Shown here: positions 52,703 through 62,071 of the stretch, piece after piece | How positions within the stretch are numbered: position 1 is the stretch's first letter | How the letters are laid out: the number at the start of each line of letters is the position of its first letter | Source: DASQZK01 sp963809925 | GTDB lineage: Bacteria; Bacteroidota; Bacteroidia; Bacteroidales; GCA-2748055 | Direction of reading: 5' to 3' | Length of the DNA stretch: 64,000 bases | Assembly: GCA_963809925.1 (NCBI GenBank) | Contig: CAWELH010000002.1 | Coordinates: 442,495 to 506,494, forward strand | The notes under the pieces: model-generated | Database searches by the model: none | What the model was told of the DNA's origin: nothing | What the model saw: the letters and a program-made list of their open reading frames with translations, nothing else | Translations under genes and position numbers: made by a program

Positions 52703-52867
52703 CTAGCGATGAAGATCGAATCCCGATAACCGGACAGCGTCACAATGAAGTTCGTGCCGTATAATTTCAATCTCATTCTTAATGACGGATTCGTTGAATT
52801 CCTGCCGGGTCAGTACCCCCTCCCTGAAATCAGTGCCTATGTCATAATTTATTCCACGCTGTAACAT
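52703..52867 (-). pseudogene. N-terminal fragment of a TIM-barrel 'abortive infection'-annotated family
   Basis: 54 codons: MLQRGINYDIGTDFREGVLT, EIEIIRHELHCDAVRLSG, ending GFDLHR before a stop. I recall a family (often named abortive phage infection protein, related to glycoside hydrolases) starting 'KGINYDxGTxF...' with '...IRxDLHCNAVRI.G.DxxRL'. Here the sequence ends right after that motif and does not resume in another frame over the 90 bp down to the SRPBCC gene. It is thus probably a truncated remnant. Memory-based; a search would settle it. Confidence 0.5.
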
Positions 52868-52933
52868 GGTAGTTTGTTTTGTTCTTCAAGAGCATCACGA
52901 CTAGGTATAACAATTCTTCCTGCACCCGGGTTT

Positions 52934-54373
52934 TCAGATCTGCACTGTTCTTCCTTCCCCGTGGTCAAGGAGAAATTCTTTTGAGAGAATTGGCGGAATT
53001 TCATCCCGGTTATGTGAAACAAAAATCAGTGTTCTCTCTGAGCAGAACACCGTCACGAGTCGGTTTATTTTTTCAATGGTTGCTTCATCGAGGCCGTGAT
53101 ATGGTTCATCGAGGATGATAAGAGGGGCATTGCCAAGGAAAACATTCATCAACAGGAAGATCCGCTGAACCTCAAAGGGAACACTGAAAAGCGGGCGACC
53201 ATCAAAAACAGTAACATCGAAATACTCCAGCATTTGGGTGTAAAATGCCATTTCATCCTTAGTAACCTTTTTCCTGTTATAGGGATTTGAGGAAAGATAC
53301 CTGAATGCTGCAGTGGTGGTCGTTTTCAGCTTATCATAGTATAAGAACAGTTCAGAAGAAAAATACCCTATCCGTTCTTTCACTTCCCAGATACTCTCAC
53401 CTGTACCTCTCCGCCGGTCAAAAAGTTTGATATCATTGGCATACACCTGGGGGTTATCGGCATAAACGAGACTCAGCAACATCGACTTACCCGCACCGTT
53501 GCGACCGGAGAGCAGCCATTTGTCACCCTTTTCCACCTGCCAGTTAATGCGGTTGAGGATAATACGGTTTCCATATTTCACTGTGGTATCCGTCATCTGA
53601 AAAGCGGTGTTGAATGATACATCTGCCATTTCCGGGATATACGGAAGGGTGGCTGCCGGAGTAGGTCTCACTGAGGGGAATACAAGATCTGACAAAGGCC
53701 CCTTATAACAAACAGCATTTCTGGCAAGGACAAATACATGCGATATTACCGGCGGGATATGCGAGGTATTGGATGATAAAATGATACCGGTACTCTGGCC
53801 GGCAATATAGCCGAGGAGGTCGTCCATCTGCTTGATGCCCGGAGCATCCAGTCCTGAGTATGGTTCATCAAGGATCAGGAATTCGGGTTTCAGAAGGATA
53901 GCTTTGATGATGGAAGCTTTCCGGTATTCGCCGGATGACAGCTTAATGATCTCCTCATCCAGGCACTGTGTGAGGCCAAACATCCGGATCAGCCTGTGGG
54001 CATCATGAGTGACTGACTCTTCCCCGGGGAACAGTATGTTACGCAGTGTGGCGATATTTTCCGATTCGGTTGAATTATATCGCTGCTGATAATAAAACTG
54101 GTGATGATCAGCGATCAGACCCCTGAAATTCAGATATGTAAGATGCTTATTCAGGCTGGCAAATCCATAGGCGGGCTTATCTTCAAAATAATGAATTACC
54201 TTTTCCTCAAACCTAAATGATGTACCGGTAATCAGTGACAGGAATTTCGTTTTGCCGGAATTTATATCACCGCGAAGCAGCCAGTTCTGCCCCCTGCTGA
54301 TTTCCCAGGTAATTTTCTCACCACTGTTTTCAAGCCAGATACCCTGTATGGATAAAAGATTTTCCACCATCAT
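52934..54373 (-). CDS. Double ABC ATPase of the ModF type
   Basis: 479 residues with two ATP-binding domains and no membrane part. Domain 1: Walker A GDINSGKTK, signature LSSGEYRKA, Walker B FLILDEPYSGLD. Domain 2: Walker A GRNGAGKSM at about 290, signature degenerate (FSVPFEVQR in place of LSxGExQR), Walker B LIILDEPYHGLD, H-loop FVSHNRDE. The layout fits ModF/PhrA-like proteins, which are found with molybdate genes in E. coli, yet no mod genes are here. One competent and one altered catalytic site is common in such proteins. Possibly the start is the second ATG. Confidence 0.85.
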   Translation of the reverse strand: MMVENLLSIQGIWLENSGEKITWEISRGQNWLLRGDINSGKTKFLSLITGTSFRFEEKVIHYFEDKPAYGFASLNKHLTYLNFRGLIADHHQFYYQQRYNSTESENIATLRNILFPGEESVTHDAHRLIRMFGLTQCLDEEIIKLSSGEYRKASIIKAILLKPEFLILDEPYSGLDAPGIKQMDDLLGYIAGQSTGIILSSNTSHIPPVISHVFVLARNAVCYKGPLSDLVFPSVRPTPAATLPYIPEMADVSFNTAFQMTDTTVKYGNRIILNRINWQVEKGDKWLLSGRNGAGKSMLLSLVYADNPQVYANDIKLFDRRRGTGESIWEVKERIGYFSSELFLYYDKLKTTTTAAFRYLSSNPYNRKKVTKDEMAFYTQMLEYFDVTVFDGRPLFSVPFEVQRIFLLMNVFLGNAPLIILDEPYHGLDEATIEKINRLVTVFCSERTLIFVSHNRDEIPPILSKEFLLDHGEGRTVQI

Positions 54374-54413
54374 GTTTTGGGGTGAAAGACAAAAATATAA
54401 AAATCAGAAGTAC

Positions 54414-54812
54414 TCAGGCTTCAGCATGCCTGTCTTTTTTTCGATAGACCATGCCCTGGCAGCAAGCGATCAGTTCTCCGAGATCGTTTGTGATATTTAT
54501 GGTGTAGGAGGCTATCTTGTTGTTCCTTGCATTTTCGAATGCCTCGGCATACAGGGTACCGGTACCTTCAGCTTTCAGAAATGAGATGCTTACATTAATA
54601 CCCACGGCAATAGTACCGTAGGAATTTGAAGCTGCGGCAAAGGCAAGATCGGCCAACGTAAAGATGGCTCCACCCTGGACGATGTTTAAGGCATTGAGGT
54701 GGTGCTCTTCAATCTTCAGTTTTGCCTTCGATGTGCCCTCCCCCACCTCCAGAAGTTCGATACCCGTGAGGTTTGCAAACCTGTCGTGAGACATGATTTC
54801 TTTGATATTCAT
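54414..54812 (-). CDS. PaaI-family hotdog thioesterase
   Basis: 132 residues. GIELLEVGEGTSKAKLKIEE, HLNALNIVQGGAIFTLADLAFA and AVGINVSISFLKA are the PaaI thioesterase signatures (the conserved N-x-x-x-x-x-GG loop and central helix), with the hotdog fold. It hydrolyses acyl-CoA, often aromatic or medium-chain; substrate cannot be told. It lies 40 bp upstream of the ABC gene in the same direction, so they may share a transcript. Confidence 0.88.
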   Translation of the reverse strand: MNIKEIMSHDRFANLTGIELLEVGEGTSKAKLKIEEHHLNALNIVQGGAIFTLADLAFAAASNSYGTIAVGINVSISFLKAEGTGTLYAEAFENARNNKIASYTINITNDLGELIACCQGMVYRKKDRHAEA

Positions 54813-55128
54813 GATGACGAATTCGTTTATTATTATCAGGAATAAAGTTGAGTAATTTTTACGGGATTAAAAATTGAAGATGTCCGAAGCCTCTCCGGTG
54901 GAGGATTTAATGTGGGAACGTGATTACTGGAAAGTTGACGGGGGGATATTACCGATACGTTGTGTGTGAATTTTGGGAAATAATTTCATAACGTATTCAT
55001 AGGACCAGAATATGGGGGCAAAGTAAAGTAAACTCATTCTAATAGCTTTAAGATCATAGCTTTGTTTGTAAAACCCGGTGCCTTCCGGTTAGGAATGGGA
55101 TTTTTGGGTGGTCGGCCGGAGCAACCAA

Positions 55129-55349
55129 CAATATTGTTCTTAAGAACGTTATTGCAGGGGTTCCCACCCCCCACCCACCACCCTTAATCCGCAAAAACGA
55201 ACAATCTCGCCCTGTCCTGCCTATGTTATTAAGCAGAAAACGAAGAATTATTTTAATTTCAACCGGGTTCCCCCGTGCCCCCCGATTACCCCTTAATGTG
55301 AATTGGGACGGAATATCAGCCATGACAAATGTGTATTTTTTAAACATCC
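55129..55349. repeat. 220-bp dispersed element, copy B (inverted relative to copy A)
   Basis: Reverse complement resembles 48881-49102. It starts with two overlapping palindromes, AACAATATTGTT and GTTCTTAAGAAC (55127-55146). An ORF of 97 codons on the minus strand crosses this element and is considered an artefact of it. The rest of the 54813-55515 gap holds TTGAACCACATCACTTACAT (55362-55381), related to 48622, and no gene. Confidence 0.85.
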
Positions 55350-55515
55350 ACGTAAATTACCTATGTTGAACCACATCACTTACATAAGGTCACATAAGTA
55401 TCCGTTGAAGGCCAATCAATTAAATTGCGGGTCCAGCTGTCAGCCATAATGCCTGAACCGACATTCCCGGTCCGGGTTGTACAATGCACTCTGAGCAACA
55501 AGGTAAAAGTATTCT

Positions 55516-56409
55516 TTAAGGCGTGTCCTCTCCTGCCACAACCTGGTTTGCCACTGCATACGTCTCGCCAATCCAGATCCTTCCGTTTTCCTTTTCAAGA
55601 GTTATATAATCCTGGCTCATTCCCGGACCTGAATACCTGAACCTTGCCTCATAAGTGCCTGGAACGATCATATAATAGTCTGAAGAGGTGAAAGTGAAAG
55701 AGATCTGTTCACCGGCACCAAGCAGTGTAAGATCCTGCATGGTCAGATCATTCCAGTCCGTAAGTGCTACCGACCAGCGGAGAAAGGACCCGGTACCTGA
55801 ACCGGTATTCATAAAACTCAGCCCTCCGGTAAAGTAACAAAACTTCAGGTCCCCCATTTTTCCGGCATCGGGGATGTAGTAACCAAAACCATCATTGTTC
55901 CCGACAGTAACCGTGCAGTTCACACCGGAATGATCTCCGGAAGGAAAGACCTTCAGGCTGTCAATGCGGCAGCTGAGGCCGTGAAGCAGTTTGCCACTCT
56001 TTTCGAATGCACTGATAATCTCCGGGTCTTTGCGCCTGTCAACATTCTCACCAAGATAACCGATCTGTAATATATCACCACCGTACAGAAAGCAGTCGCT
56101 GACGAAATAAGGCAACGGAGGCAGCGTTGACAACAAGCATGATTGAATGCACCCGGAATAGATCAGATCATCTCCAACGTACACATCGAAATCCGATACA
56201 CCCGGACCGGTCTGAAGGTTGTTCTTTAAAAAAAGGAAGCAGGTTGAACTGTCATAATAATTAATGTCATTTTCCCTGATTGACGTGCCATCGGAAAATG
56301 TCATCCTGAACCCGGGATCGCCTGTATTGTGTCCCCCGTCCGTTTCGCACGAGGGAAGAAAAATACAAATGATCAGACAGGAAATCAGCGAGAGTGAAGT
56401 GGATGTCAT
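55516..56409 (-). CDS. Lipoprotein of unknown function
   Basis: 297 residues. Signal SLISCLIICIFLPSC, Cys21 as lipid site, then ETDGGHNTGDPG. The remainder is beta-rich with Cys pairs (IYSGCIQSCLL, VSDCFLY) and FCYFTGGLSFMNTGSGTGS; VTVGNNDGFGYYIPDAG is reminiscent of Ig-like or CARDB folds. I recognise no family. The small membrane ORF at 56455-56601 lies 45 bp upstream on the same strand. Confidence 0.7.
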   Translation of the reverse strand: MTSTSLSLISCLIICIFLPSCETDGGHNTGDPGFRMTFSDGTSIRENDINYYDSSTCFLFLKNNLQTGPGVSDFDVYVGDDLIYSGCIQSCLLSTLPPLPYFVSDCFLYGGDILQIGYLGENVDRRKDPEIISAFEKSGKLLHGLSCRIDSLKVFPSGDHSGVNCTVTVGNNDGFGYYIPDAGKMGDLKFCYFTGGLSFMNTGSGTGSFLRWSVALTDWNDLTMQDLTLLGAGEQISFTFTSSDYYMIVPGTYEARFRYSGPGMSQDYITLEKENGRIWIGETYAVANQVVAGEDTP

Positions 56410-56454
56410 AACTGGATTTTGTGCTAAGATGAAATATATTCTTCGCGCGTTGCG

Positions 56455-56601
56455 TCAGGAATTAAACTTACAGAATCCTGCAAGGTGAATACCTGAGGTT
56501 TCCGAAAATACCATGCTCAGGAGTGCAGCAACCAGGGTCAGTACCAGCGAGGGCAACATGAGCTTCCTGTGAAACAGCCAGAGAGCTGTTAATGCACGCA
56601 T
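56455..56601 (-). CDS. Short membrane protein or truncated membrane-protein gene
   Basis: 48 codons: MRALTALWLFHRKLMLPSLV with one membrane helix (LTLVAALLSMVFS) then SGIHLAGFCKFNS and a stop. The cytoplasmic basic start and single helix look coding, and its last residues resemble the first loop of larger membrane proteins, so it could be the broken front end of one. Same strand as the lipoprotein gene that follows. Confidence 0.35.
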   Translation of the reverse strand: MRALTALWLFHRKLMLPSLVLTLVAALLSMVFSETSGIHLAGFCKFNS

Positions 56602-56683
56602 AATGTCTGAATGATATACTTAATTTTCAGGCAGAAACGGTTAAGTTTCAACTGCAACACATCCGGACGGCTCACCGTTTATC

Positions 56684-57676
56684 TTACAATCCCTTTAATA
56701 TCTGATCGCCGTAATAGAAATTTGATGGCAGTCCGCCGGTGTGCCAGAACAAAACGTTGGAATTCAAGGGAATATTTTGTTTCCTTAAAATATCAAGCAT
56801 GCCGTAAAAGGCTCTTCCGGTATATACCGGATCCAGCAATATCCCCTCATTCCGGGCAAGTTTGCTCATCGCAAAAACCTCATTTTCAGTAATCACCCCA
56901 TAACCTGACTTGTCATAATCTTTTATCAGCGGGATATCCTCCAATACGTAATTTCTTCCTATCCTGAGCAATGTCTTTCCTTCGGTGAGTATCCCGAGGA
57001 TAACCTCTTCAAGCGAGTGTCCGAGGGTCTCATCCTTGTCAATGTTCACAGGCATCAACCTGGCATCGAGATCATAAAGATCAAGGCCCAGCATCAGACC
57101 GGATTGCATGCCCCCGGATGAGGATGCAAAAAAGATATAATCCATTTTAAGACTACGCTCCAGAAGCTGATCCTTAAGTTCCTTTACAGCACTAACGAAT
57201 CCCAGAGCTCCCGTAATGGTGGAGCCGCCATAGGGAATGATACTGCATTTCTTTCCGCCCCTCTCCAGCTCCGACTTCAAAAGAGGTATATCTTCGCCTT
57301 TCCGGTTTTCACCGGCAAAGTGAATATGGGCACCGAGAAGTTTTGACAACAGTAAATTGCCATCATATTTTTCAGGTTTGCTTCCCCCAAGCAGCAGGTG
57401 GCATTCAAGCCCGGCTACCGCACATGCAGCAGCTGTCTGCCTGCAGTGGTTGGACTGCTGGGCACCCGCAGTGATCACTGTATCACAATTCTCATCTAAG
57501 GCAAGTTTGATCAGATACTCAAGTTTACGGGTTTTGTTCCCTCCCGACGCAAGGCCGGTTTGATCGTCCCGTTTAATATAAATCTGATATCCTGGATAAA
57601 AGCCTGACAAACGGGTAAGATACTGTAGCGGTGTGGGGAAAAAACCAAGGGAAAATTTGTTTCCTATTATGTCCAT
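56684..57676 (-). CDS. D-cysteine desulfhydrase / ACC deaminase-like PLP enzyme
   Basis: 330 residues, fold-type II PLP enzyme. YIKRDDQTGLASGGNKTRKLEYL has the PLP-lysine in SGGNKTRK, AGAQQSNHCRQTAAA follows, then IPYGGSTITGALGF and ASSSGGMQSGLMLGL. These match the DcyD/ACC deaminase group. DcyD breaks D-cysteine to pyruvate, H2S and ammonia; ACC deaminase opens 1-aminocyclopropane-1-carboxylate. The two activities cannot be separated with confidence here, but DcyD-type is more usual in this phylum. Monocistronic. Confidence 0.85.
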   Translation of the reverse strand: MDIIGNKFSLGFFPTPLQYLTRLSGFYPGYQIYIKRDDQTGLASGGNKTRKLEYLIKLALDENCDTVITAGAQQSNHCRQTAAACAVAGLECHLLLGGSKPEKYDGNLLLSKLLGAHIHFAGENRKGEDIPLLKSELERGGKKCSIIPYGGSTITGALGFVSAVKELKDQLLERSLKMDYIFFASSSGGMQSGLMLGLDLYDLDARLMPVNIDKDETLGHSLEEVILGILTEGKTLLRIGRNYVLEDIPLIKDYDKSGYGVITENEVFAMSKLARNEGILLDPVYTGRAFYGMLDILRKQNIPLNSNVLFWHTGGLPSNFYYGDQILKGL

Positions 57677-57815
57677 ACAATATTGCTTAGAAATTACTAT
57701 TCATTTTAGAGCCTGCAGACTGAGCATGCACAAATAACTTTTTGAAAGCCAAATATAATACGGTATTGTCGACAAACTCAAAAATCTACTACAAGAAACA
57801 GGCATACTATAAAAA

Positions 57816-59393
57816 TCATTCATGACGAACTACCGGCGACTTCTTTTCTCTGATTTTGCGAAGCAATTCCTGAAGCTCCGTCACCTTATCAGGCCGTTCG
57901 AGGTACAGGTTGTTGCTTTCAGAAGGATCGGAATACATGTCGTAAAGCTGACCATCCGCCTCACCGGGTAGTGTGTCACAGTTCACAGGTTCGCTAAAAC
58001 CGCCGGAACCACAGCCTGTAATTAATTTCCAGTTCCCTTTCCTGACAGCATAGAGCCCATGTGAAGATTCGTGTACAACAGCCGGCTGATCCGGAACCAC
58101 GCCGGTTATTCCAAGCAGTACCGGCAGAATACTGTAGCTGTCCTCTCCCGGAACCTTCGTGAGATCCATGCCCTCCACATCCATCACCGTTGCCATAATA
58201 TCGGTCTGGGCCAGGGTGGCATCAGAGACTGATCCCGCCCTGATCTTTCCCGGCCACCGAACAATAAATGGCACACGATGTCCCCCGTCCCAAACATCAG
58301 CTTTCATTCCCCTGTAAATATATGCTGCACGATGACCATATTTTTCGATGAATGAAGGCCGCCAAAACGGACCATTGTCGCTGGTGAAAATCACGATCGT
58401 ATTATCTTCCATCCCGCTCTCCTTCAGTGCTGTCAATACCTTTCCCACCATGGCATCGGTCATTGTTAAAAAATCACCATATTGCCCGGACTCAGATGAC
58501 GCGGTATATTCCTTCCCAGGAAGCCAGGGTGTATGGGGCGCAGTCATCGCGTAATATAAAAACCAGGGTTCAGGATTCCCGGCACGATCTTGAATGTAAC
58601 GTACCGCATCCCTGGTGAAGGTTGGCAATACTTCCATGAAGTCAAAATGAGGTGCCATCAAGCCTGCACGCCAGAAGGCTCCGGTGTAGCCGGTATTGAG
58701 GTCATTGCCTTTCGAGAGGGCTGTGGGCTGCTCAGTCAGCGTATCATTGCGCAAATAGCAGTATGGGCCCATATCAAGCGAGGCCGGCAGAATAAACGAA
58801 TAGTCAAATCCAAGTGTAAGTGGTCCGTTTGCCGGGGGACGGCTGAAGTCAAGCTCGTCTGGATCAGTATCCGTGACAATGCCGGCACTGTTTAAAGTGT
58901 TCCCGGTGCCCGGTGGCGATTGTGCATGATTTTTCCTGAATTTCCAGTCGAGGCCCAGATGCCATTTCCCGATAACAGCTGTATGATACCCGACATCCTT
59001 CAAAATGCCGGCGATGGTAGGTCTACCCGATTCAATCAACGACCTTCCGTAGCCACCCAGGACTCCCTGGGGTAATCGGCTTCGCCAGCAATACCGGCCG
59101 GTAAGTATACTATATCTTGTTGGTGTACAAACCGATGAAGGTGCATGAGCATCCGTGAAACGCATCCCCTCCCCTGCCAGTACATCAATATTTGGGGTCG
59201 AGATCTTTTCACCGGGATTGTAGGCAGAAACGTCACCGTATCCCATATCGTCCGCAAGGATAATGAGGATGTTTGGCGCCGGTGAGCTACTTTCATGCTG
59301 CCTCACCGCAGTATTGCATCCAACGCCCAGAAAGACGGCCGCCGTGAAAGCTGCTGTATATTTCGTGTATTTCATCGGATACCAGTACTTCAT
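57816..59393 (-). CDS. Arylsulfatase-type sulfatase lipoprotein
   Basis: 525 residues; lipobox FLGVGC (Cys26). The ATG at 59375 is an alternative start giving a shorter signal. ILADDMGYGDVSAYNPGE holds the metal-binding Asp pair; CTPTRYSILTGRY is the sulfatase signature with Cys89 as the residue converted to formylglycine, CxPxR. Later FTSDNGPFWRPSF has the second Asp-Asn metal pair and IGKWHLG the Lys/His pair. It removes sulfate esters, likely from sulfated polysaccharide at the cell envelope; the class (S1 subfamily) is not resolved. No anaerobic maturase gene is in the window. Confidence 0.93.
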   Translation of the reverse strand: MKYWYPMKYTKYTAAFTAAVFLGVGCNTAVRQHESSSPAPNILIILADDMGYGDVSAYNPGEKISTPNIDVLAGEGMRFTDAHAPSSVCTPTRYSILTGRYCWRSRLPQGVLGGYGRSLIESGRPTIAGILKDVGYHTAVIGKWHLGLDWKFRKNHAQSPPGTGNTLNSAGIVTDTDPDELDFSRPPANGPLTLGFDYSFILPASLDMGPYCYLRNDTLTEQPTALSKGNDLNTGYTGAFWRAGLMAPHFDFMEVLPTFTRDAVRYIQDRAGNPEPWFLYYAMTAPHTPWLPGKEYTASSESGQYGDFLTMTDAMVGKVLTALKESGMEDNTIVIFTSDNGPFWRPSFIEKYGHRAAYIYRGMKADVWDGGHRVPFIVRWPGKIRAGSVSDATLAQTDIMATVMDVEGMDLTKVPGEDSYSILPVLLGITGVVPDQPAVVHESSHGLYAVRKGNWKLITGCGSGGFSEPVNCDTLPGEADGQLYDMYSDPSESNNLYLERPDKVTELQELLRKIREKKSPVVRHE

Positions 59394-59522
59394 TTTTCTT
59401 TTTGAAAGTAAAGATCAGTTGATCCATTCAACATTCTCATTTATTCATCAGAATAGTGTGATCAAATTTTATCTTCCACCTGCCTTCTCACCTGTTGCGT
59501 CAATCTTTATAACAATTTACTA

Positions 59523-61070
59523 TTAGAAAATATCGAAATCGGTAATCCGCCTCTCTCTTTCCCGGTAAAAGATACGGGTGAAGCCGGGATCGGCTCCGTA
59601 GAGCAAAAAAATACCGGTTCCATATTCACGGGCATACGTATTGGTCACTGAATCTAATTTTTCAAAATGAGTAAACATTTTAATGATATCTTCGGAAGGA
59701 GGCTGTCCGACGAGCAGAACGTTTCGGATCGTGTCCATCACGGGGATCCAGAAGACATAGTCAGTATTGAATGCATAACTTTCCGGCATCTGCTTTCTGT
59801 TATAATAATTCAACGCTCCGGCCTGTCCGTAATTATCACAAAAAATCAGCGTCTGCGACCGTTCTTTTTCAGGAATCTTTACGTAAACGGCAAGACTTTT
59901 CGAGGCCATCTCCCTCCATCCCAACATATCGGCAAAATCCTGCGGCAGCGGGTGATCCTTACCGTCCTCCCATTGCAACATACCGTATTTTTCAAAATTT
60001 GCATGTTCAGCAATGATACCTGCCGGCGTAAGCACCGGAAAGATTAGTTTGAATGTCTGGATAAATACGGCGATATTCGACAAAATCAGGAAGCCCACCA
60101 CAATCTTTTTCCAAACTCCGGAAAATAACCGTTCAATGTAGAGTCCGCCGAACACAAAGAGCACCGGATACAAACCTGCAGCATAGTAACTTTTCCCATG
60201 CAGCAGCAGAAAGAAAACGATGACGGAAACATAGGCGATGCCAATCAAACGGTATGGCCGGAAAGGCTTATAAACCACTAAGGAAATCAGTGCAGCGGGG
60301 ATCAGAAGTAAGGAACCGATGTAATACATGACCTGACCGGACAAAAATTCCCCTGCACTGACATTGACCAGCTGTGTGGATTTGAGCTCATCCATATGAT
60401 GAAGGACCGGAAAATGATGAGTGATCTGCCAGATACCATTCGGTAAGAGTAGGACAAAGCCTGCTGCACAGCTCATCCAGAAATACTTACTGACAAGGAT
60501 CTTTCGTTCGCCGGTGAACAATACACCTGTCAGTAAGCCGGCAATCAGGAAAATTACATTGTATTTATTGTACATTCCAAGTACCAGGATGAAGACCAGC
60601 ATGAACAGCCAGACGGGCTGCTCTCTCCGGATATACAAAATGAGAAAACAGAATGCTGCCGTCCAGGCAAGGATATCGAAGGCATTTGGCTGAAAGAGTA
60701 TGTTGAGACGCACAAATATTGAGAACAGGAGGGCGCTCATGACGAGTATTTTTGCGTAGATTCCTCCTTTCAATTCATCGATGATCACCCAGGCAAACAG
60801 CATGGTCAGTGCCCCGAACAATGCAGGGAAAAACCTGATCCAGAAAACTCCGCCACCCAGCAGAAACACCAGTGCGGAGACCCATGATGTCAGGGGAGGA
60901 ACAGAGATATAACCTGCAGACAGATGCGCAGCTTGATCGAGGTGTAAAAATTCGTCACGGTGCAGATCGTATACCGGATTCACCACGACGTACTGAATGA
61001 CCATTTTCGCAAGGAGAAAAACAAGCAGGAGCCAGTATTTACTGGCAAATCTCAGTAATTTGCTGTACAT
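59523..61070 (-). CDS. GT39/ArnT-type glycosyltransferase, inner membrane
   Basis: 515 residues with about 11 membrane helices. The first loop LHRDEFLHLDQAAHLSAGY carries the Asp-Glu pair expected of the catalytic loop in PMT/ArnT-like enzymes, and SVPPLTSWVSALVFLLGG follows. C-terminal soluble part with DNYGQAGALNYYNRKQMPE. Such proteins transfer a sugar from a polyprenyl-phosphate donor to lipid or protein on the outer face of the inner membrane. Acceptor unknown. It ends 130 bp before the sulfatase gene and is probably separate from it. Confidence 0.87.
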   Translation of the reverse strand: MYSKLLRFASKYWLLLVFLLAKMVIQYVVVNPVYDLHRDEFLHLDQAAHLSAGYISVPPLTSWVSALVFLLGGGVFWIRFFPALFGALTMLFAWVIIDELKGGIYAKILVMSALLFSIFVRLNILFQPNAFDILAWTAAFCFLILYIRREQPVWLFMLVFILVLGMYNKYNVIFLIAGLLTGVLFTGERKILVSKYFWMSCAAGFVLLLPNGIWQITHHFPVLHHMDELKSTQLVNVSAGEFLSGQVMYYIGSLLLIPAALISLVVYKPFRPYRLIGIAYVSVIVFFLLLHGKSYYAAGLYPVLFVFGGLYIERLFSGVWKKIVVGFLILSNIAVFIQTFKLIFPVLTPAGIIAEHANFEKYGMLQWEDGKDHPLPQDFADMLGWREMASKSLAVYVKIPEKERSQTLIFCDNYGQAGALNYYNRKQMPESYAFNTDYVFWIPVMDTIRNVLLVGQPPSEDIIKMFTHFEKLDSVTNTYAREYGTGIFLLYGADPGFTRIFYRERERRITDFDIF

Positions 61071-61442
61071 GGAGCGAATAGATATTAACCCTGGGTTTTA
61101 TTGAGGAAAATTATCAATTTCTTGCGGATAAAGCAATTAACTCATGCTGCAATATGCAAGGTCCGGGTTCATATCCGGCATGACAGGGGAAAGTACTCCA
61201 TCTTGTCCAGGACCAGGAACCATGAATCGCTGCCGAAAGTGGTCACATCACTTATATTTTTGAACCAAAGGACTGTAAATCTGATATATGCACAATGACA
61301 TCATATCTTAATTAATGTTAAAATAACTCCTTCCCCGCTAACCTTCCTATTCAGGAGTTGTTTTTCAGATTCAGTATGGTATAATGAGAACGACAATAAG
61401 CCGGATCCCAACCACGTATTTTAAACATACAAACCTGCAATA
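61071..61442. other. Intergenic region before the Rieske gene
   Basis: 372 bp between divergent genes. No ORF or hairpin stands out. A TATAAT hexamer with TTGTTT 16 bp upstream lies at about 61358-61385, but Bacteroidota do not normally use this type of promoter. Confidence 0.4.
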
Positions 61443-61856
61443 ATGAAAAGACGAGAATTTATTCCGACCGCGGTTTTTGGATCACTTACCCTGGCAGCTT
61501 TGCCGATGCTTACCACGTCGTGTCAAAAGGATAACGTCACTCCCGGAATACAGGGAGGAGAAGTGACCATTGATCTTGACAGTCCTTCCTACAGTTCACT
61601 AAAAAATGATGGGGGCTATGTATATACAAACAACATTGTCGTCATCAATACCGGCAATGAAAACTTTGTGGCCTTATCGGATATCTGCACCCATGCCGGA
61701 TGCACAGTCAGTTATGATGCCGGCAGCAGGGATCTTTACTGTCCATGCCACGGGTCTGTATTTTCTCAGACCGGCTCCGTGAAGCGGGGTCCGGCCAATA
61801 CTGCACTTCCGAAATACAGTATTAGCAGGATGGGCAACATTCTGACAATCTCATGA
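61443..61856 (+). CDS. Rieske [2Fe-2S] lipoprotein
   Basis: 137 residues. N-terminus KRREFIPTAVFGSLTLAALP with a lipobox-like LTTSC (Cys27), and a twin-arginine that could direct Tat export, which suits a protein folded around a cluster. The Rieske cluster motifs are CTHAGCTV and CPCHGSVFS. The length and lack of a transmembrane helix fit the small QcrA/arsenite-oxidase-like Rieske proteins rather than the cytochrome bc1 subunit. No cytochrome b or oxygenase gene is nearby, so its electron partner is unknown. A lipid-anchored periplasmic carrier is the best guess. Confidence 0.9.
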   Translation: MKRREFIPTAVFGSLTLAALPMLTTSCQKDNVTPGIQGGEVTIDLDSPSYSSLKNDGGYVYTNNIVVINTGNENFVALSDICTHAGCTVSYDAGSRDLYCPCHGSVFSQTGSVKRGPANTALPKYSISRMGNILTIS

Positions 61857-61919
61857 TTAGATCTCAGCAGCATGCAGGATGCCGTCAAAGCGCGTGGCAA
61901 TGCCCTAAAAAATGATGAA

Positions 61920-61953
61920 TTTGCTTGTTTTTATTCCGATTTTGTTAAATTTG
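61920..61953 (+). promoter_or_regulatory. Promoter of tRNA-Pro
   Basis: TAAATTTG (61946-61953) is a perfect -7 box, with TTTG at 61920-61923, 22 bp upstream, one more than the usual upper limit. Start expected about 33 bp before the mature tRNA end. Confidence 0.55.
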
Positions 61954-61990
61954 CGTACCCTTTTTCAAAGGAGGGAAAAATAAGAACAAT

Positions 61991-62064
61991 CGGGGTGTGG
62001 CGCAGTTGGCTAGCGCACTTGCATGGGGTGCAAGGGGTCGTAAGTTCGAGTCTTATCACCCCGA
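61991..62064 (+). tRNA. tRNA-Pro (anticodon GGG)
   Basis: Full cloverleaf: acceptor CGGGGTG pairs with CACCCCG; D-stem GCGC/GCGC; anticodon stem CTTGC/GCAAG with loop ATGGGGT, so the anticodon is GGG at 62025-62027 and G37 follows; T-arm GTAAG-TTCGAGT-CTTAT. Discriminator A at 62064. CCA is not encoded (CAA follows). The gene is a single copy with its own terminator; no integrase or duplicated 3' end was seen near it. Confidence 0.97.
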
Positions 62065-62071
62065 CAACAAT

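Noticed and set aside
55054..55347. 97-codon ORF on the minus strand as a gene
   Set aside because: It lies across the dispersed 220-bp element, and the matching copy at 48.9 kb does not keep the frame. Composition is that of the repeat.
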